Shown piece by piece: positions 15,328 to 17,947 of a stretch of 17,947 bases of DNA. Below the pieces are notes generated by a model. That model ran no database searches, was not told where the DNA came from, and saw only the letters and a list, made by a program, of their open reading frames with translations. A program made the position numbers and the translations under genes. Origin of the DNA: Lachnospiraceae bacterium (GTDB lineage: Bacteria > Bacillota > Clostridia > Lachnospirales > Lachnospiraceae); NCBI GenBank assembly GCA_014804495.1, contig JAAUZS010000104.1:9991-27937 (forward strand). The letters are read 5' to 3'. Numbering within the stretch: the stretch's first letter is position 1; each line of letters starts with the position of its first letter.

Positions 15328-16590
15328 ATGTTAATACAATTCAATTTTAAAAATTTCAAATCATTTAGAGAAGAAGTCACTTTAGATTTATCCGCAGCGA
15401 AGATGACAGAGTTCTCGGATAGAGTAGTGACTGTCGGTAGTGAAAAGATTTTACTGGTTGCTGCAATTTATGGAGCTAATGCTAGTGGGAAGTCAAATAT
15501 ATACAACGCTTTTGAATATATGTCGGGTTATGTTGCAGATTCTTTTAAGTATGGCGATGAAGAGGAAAAGTTTGAAGAATTCAGACCGACTCCGTTCTTG
15601 TTTGATTCCACTTCTGTTAATGCGGAATCCAGCTTTGAGGTTTATTTTACTTTGCATGGAGATAAGTCAGAGAGAACATATAACTATGGTTTCTGTATCA
15701 ATAAGGAAGGTGTAATAGAAGAGTGGCTCAACTCAAAGGCAAAGACTGCCAGAAAGTATAGTACTGTATTTTATCGTGGAGCAACCGAGGAAGAGTTGGA
15801 TTTATCAGGATTTCCAAAGAATAGCAGGGACAATATTCAGGTTGCCTTGGAAAAGCAGGTGCTCATTATCTCGCTGGGAGCAAAGTTGAAGATTGGTAAG
15901 TGTAAGGCAATAAGAGACTGGTTTCTTGCAAATGAGTTCGCTGATTTTGGAGATCCTTATACAAACTTCTTTATGTCTCGCAGATTGCCTAAGGGATTTG
16001 TGGAAGATAAGAATGTTCAGCAGAAGGTTGTTGAATATTTTGCATCTTTTGATGAGCATATTAAGGATTTTAGAATCGAAAAGGTTCCTCAAGAGGATGA
16101 ATCTAAAGAAGAACGATATAAAATCAATGCACTCCATCAGATGATTGATTCTGATGAAATGGCAGAAATACCTTTGGGATTGGAGTCTGCCGGAACTTTA
16201 AAGATGTTTGCGTTATATCCGGAATTGCAAGAAGTATTGGAGCAAGGTAGCGTATTCTTCATTGATGAATTAAATGCCCGTCTGCATCCGTTACTTGTAA
16301 GGAATTTCCTGCTTACATTCTTAAACCCGGAAATCAACACCAATCATGCACAGCTTGTATTTACAACTCATGATACATGGCAGTTGTCTAACCAGTTGTT
16401 ACGCCGTGATGAAATCTGGTTTGTGGAAAAAGATGAGAGAGGGGTATCTACGCTGTACTCATTAGCTGATTTTGTGGATGAGGATGGCTCTCGTATTCGT
16501 AAGGATGAAAGCTACGAGAAGAATTATCTGATTGGAAAGTATGGTGCAATTCCTACCTTAAAGAGTATCGATATTTTTAAAGAGGATTGA
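15328..16590 (+). CDS. AAA ATPase of a RloA/AbiLi-type anti-phage module
   Basis: 420 residues of the AAA_15/AAA_21 (OLD/RecF-like, ABC-type) ATPase group. Walker A is GANASGKS (49-56), after the typical opening MLIQFNFKNFKSFREEVTLDLS. An ABC-signature-like stretch LESAGTLKMF is at 285-294. Walker B is VFFIDEL (309-315) followed by NARLHPLLVRNFL, and the switch His is in TTHDT (349). These positions are intact. With RloB downstream, this is the ATPase half of the RloA-RloB pairs known from type I restriction loci and the AbiL abortive-infection system. It probably senses phage infection and licenses the partner toxin (inference from the family). Lysine is often AAG here, unlike the AAA-preferring upstream genes, which may indicate a different origin. 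Its stop lies 2 bp before the rloB start. Confidence 0.87.
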   Translation: MLIQFNFKNFKSFREEVTLDLSAAKMTEFSDRVVTVGSEKILLVAAIYGANASGKSNIYNAFEYMSGYVADSFKYGDEEEKFEEFRPTPFLFDSTSVNAESSFEVYFTLHGDKSERTYNYGFCINKEGVIEEWLNSKAKTARKYSTVFYRGATEEELDLSGFPKNSRDNIQVALEKQVLIISLGAKLKIGKCKAIRDWFLANEFADFGDPYTNFFMSRRLPKGFVEDKNVQQKVVEYFASFDEHIKDFRIEKVPQEDESKEERYKINALHQMIDSDEMAEIPLGLESAGTLKMFALYPELQEVLEQGSVFFIDELNARLHPLLVRNFLLTFLNPEINTNHAQLVFTTHDTWQLSNQLLRRDEIWFVEKDERGVSTLYSLADFVDEDGSRIRKDESYEKNYLIGKYGAIPTLKSIDIFKED

Positions 16591-16592
16591 GT

Positions 16593-17231
16593 ATGGCGAA
16601 AAAGGACAGGACAGGGAGCAGAAAGACACGAGAGCAGAGGAAGCAATTCAAGGTGCCGGAATTAGGCTACTATTTGATTGTTACAAATACGGAAGCTACT
16701 GAGCGTTGTTTCTTTACAGGACTTCATCAAGCTTTACCAGAAGCTGTTAGAAACAAGCTGGTTATCAAAGTCATAGAGACAAAGACTCGTACCATGATTG
16801 ATAAATGTTTAGAACTCACTGCATATGATGCACAGTACCGCATTCCGTGGATTGTATTTGACAGAGATCAAGTACAGGGATTTGATGAGATTATTGAGGA
16901 AGCAGAAGGTAAAGGAATACAAGTAGGCTGGTCTAATCCATGTTTTGAAATATGGCTGTATGCCTATTTCGGTTCCATGCCGGTAATCCAAGATTCTTGG
17001 ACTTGCTGCTCTGATTTTGGGCGAGTATATGAAAACAAAACTGGGCAGAAGTATTCTAAAGTTGATGAGCAGATGTACGGAAGACTTTGTAAATTCGGTG
17101 ATGAGGAAAATGCAATCCAGATAGCACGGCAAAAACTGGAGCAGTGTATTAGAGAGGGTAAAACGAAGCCATCAGAGATGTGTCCGTGTACGACGGTGCA
17201 TGAACTGGTGGGGGAGATTAGAAGTAAGTAA
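16593..17231 (+). CDS. RloB/AbiLii-family protein (TOPRIM-like nuclease candidate)
   Basis: 212 residues. A basic N-terminus (MAKKDRTGSRKTREQRK) precedes the RloB domain. Its motifs are LIVTNTEATERCFFTGL with acidic E34 and E37 (matching the TEGEKTE-type glutamate), VFDRDQ with D90 and D92, the family signature SNPCFEIWLYAYF (114-126) and the C-terminal TTVHELV. The acidic residues fit a TOPRIM-like metal site, so it is probably the effector nuclease of the pair. ATG 16593 is chosen because GAGG (16582-16585) is 7 nt upstream; a TTG at 16587 overlapping the ATPase stop is the alternative. It is co-transcribed with the ATPase gene. After its stop, 17232-17389 is AT-rich, with only a weak CAACTG/CAGTTG inverted repeat and no clear terminator. 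Confidence 0.87.
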   Translation: MAKKDRTGSRKTREQRKQFKVPELGYYLIVTNTEATERCFFTGLHQALPEAVRNKLVIKVIETKTRTMIDKCLELTAYDAQYRIPWIVFDRDQVQGFDEIIEEAEGKGIQVGWSNPCFEIWLYAYFGSMPVIQDSWTCCSDFGRVYENKTGQKYSKVDEQMYGRLCKFGDEENAIQIARQKLEQCIREGKTKPSEMCPCTTVHELVGEIRSK

Positions 17232-17389
17232 ATAGAAAGAACAACTGGATATATTTTTTAGTCTCTATGGGACAGTTGAAGTAAGCAATTCGCTCTAATC
17301 ATAATAAATCTTTTATTGGACTATTTAATTAGGAAAAAGGCTCAATGAATAATACAGGAAGAAAACAAGAAAAGGATAAGGAGAGAAAA

Positions 17390-17947
17390 ATGGTATTTTA
17401 TTTAAATGTACCTTATGAAGAAAAAGATGAGGCCAAATCTTTAGGTGCCAAATGGGATGCAGAAGTTAAAAAATGGTATATTGACATGGCACGTGAGGAG
17501 TATGTAAAATTTGCAAAGTGGATATTAAAAGATACAGATGATGCGGTTATTGCTACAGAATACATCTATTTTATTGAGGGCGAACAAAAATGTTGGAAAT
17601 GTGGTCAATGGACAAAGGTGATTGGATTAGGAATTGGAGAATATGTTCATATATTTGGTGAGGCAGATGAACCAGAATATGAAATTGTTGAAGACTATAT
17701 GGAGTCAGGAGAAGAATTACATTTAGCATGGGTAGAAAAAGAGGAAGACATTCCCCAAAAATTACTGCATTATTTAAAAGAAAAATATTCTGTTAAAACA
17801 GGATATTCAAAAACAATTGGTGGAAAATGTTTTGCAAACCACTGTGATTACTGTGGAGCTTTACAGGGGAATTGGTTTTTGTTTGATGAACCGGATAGTC
17901 CGCTATCTTCTTGTGTAGGAGGAGATGAACTCGTAGAACGAATGAGA
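17390..17947 (+). CDS. DUF5710-domain protein with zinc-ribbon cysteines (partial at window edge)
   Basis: An open frame of 186 residues runs off the right edge. The N-terminus, YLNVPYEEKDEAKSLGAKW followed by DAEVKKWYI, is a clear DUF5710 motif, a short module often at the start of mobile-element and DNA-metabolism proteins. Two CxxC knuckles follow: CWKCG (C68/C71) and CDYCG (C152/C155). They could form one zinc ribbon around an acidic insert of about 80 residues. ATG 17390 has AAGGAG (17378-17383) 6 nt upstream. An in-frame ATG at 17345 would add 15 mostly charged residues and has a poorer site. It is more AT-rich than the genes on the left. The function is unknown; its place right after RloB suggests an accessory or defence gene (inference). 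Confidence 0.8.
   Translation, partial: MVFYLNVPYEEKDEAKSLGAKWDAEVKKWYIDMAREEYVKFAKWILKDTDDAVIATEYIYFIEGEQKCWKCGQWTKVIGLGIGEYVHIFGEADEPEYEIVEDYMESGEELHLAWVEKEEDIPQKLLHYLKEKYSVKTGYSKTIGGKCFANHCDYCGALQGNWFLFDEPDSPLSSCVGGDELVERMR

Noticed and set aside
17246..17278. CAACTG/CAGTTG inverted repeat after rloB as a terminator
   Set aside because: The arms are 6 bp with a loop of more than 20 nt and no T-run follows.

Overview
The window looks like a chromosome segment from an anaerobic Firmicute, most likely a Lachnospiraceae-type Clostridia. The evidence is AAGGAG/GGAGG ribosome binding sites, several sigma-A promoters of the TTGnnn-17-TATAAT type, moderate-to-low GC, MutS2 and YhaM (Gram-positive housekeeping genes), an [FeFe]-hydrogenase-like sensor, and a BlaI/BlaR1-type regulator pair. 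This assignment is inference; the window holds no rRNA or other phylogenetic marker.

Layout. (1) 1-1184, minus: the N-terminal half of mutS2, cut by the window edge. (2) 1229-6520, plus: a sigma-A promoter, then a membrane-anchored HtrA-like protein with PDZ domain whose whole catalytic triad appears to be replaced, the 3'-5' exoribonuclease YhaM, a secreted GHL10/YngK-type glycosidase-like protein, and an RlmD/RlmCD-type rRNA uridine methyltransferase. (3) 6553-8681: a monocistronic unit with a consensus promoter and its own terminator. It encodes a soluble fusion of ferredoxin domain, [FeFe]-hydrogenase H-cluster domain, extra Fe-S domain and methyl-accepting chemotaxis signalling domain. 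This is the most distinctive gene in the window and looks like a cytoplasmic H2/redox chemoreceptor. (4) 8777-9318: a compact type II toxin-antitoxin pair with a 55-residue antitoxin and a ParE/RelE-like toxin that overlap by 8 bp. (5) 9390-11735, minus: an autoregulated operon of BlaI-type repressor, M56 BlaR1-type protease without a beta-lactam sensor domain, and a polytopic membrane protein, preceded by BlaI-type operator dyads over the promoter. (6) 11807-15279, plus: a consensus promoter, a large lipoprotein with one LysM domain, an intact APH(3')-like phosphotransferase gene, and a strong hairpin terminator. (7) 15270-17947, plus: a promoter overlapping that terminator, an AAA ATPase and a RloB/TOPRIM-like partner (RloAB/AbiL-type anti-phage module), then the start of a DUF5710/zinc-ribbon protein cut by the right edge.

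How the parts work together. The left third is housekeeping (ribosome and RNA quality control, cell surface). From about 8.7 kb onward the content is accessory: toxin-antitoxin, inducible envelope-sensing regulator, putative aminoglycoside kinase, and a predicted defence module. The units have separate promoters and terminators, as expected of a region assembled from independent cassettes. No tRNA, integrase, insertion sequence, CRISPR array or attachment site was seen. No gene-free stretch exceeds 300 bases; the largest (8606-8837 and 15125-15327) hold the terminators and promoters listed.
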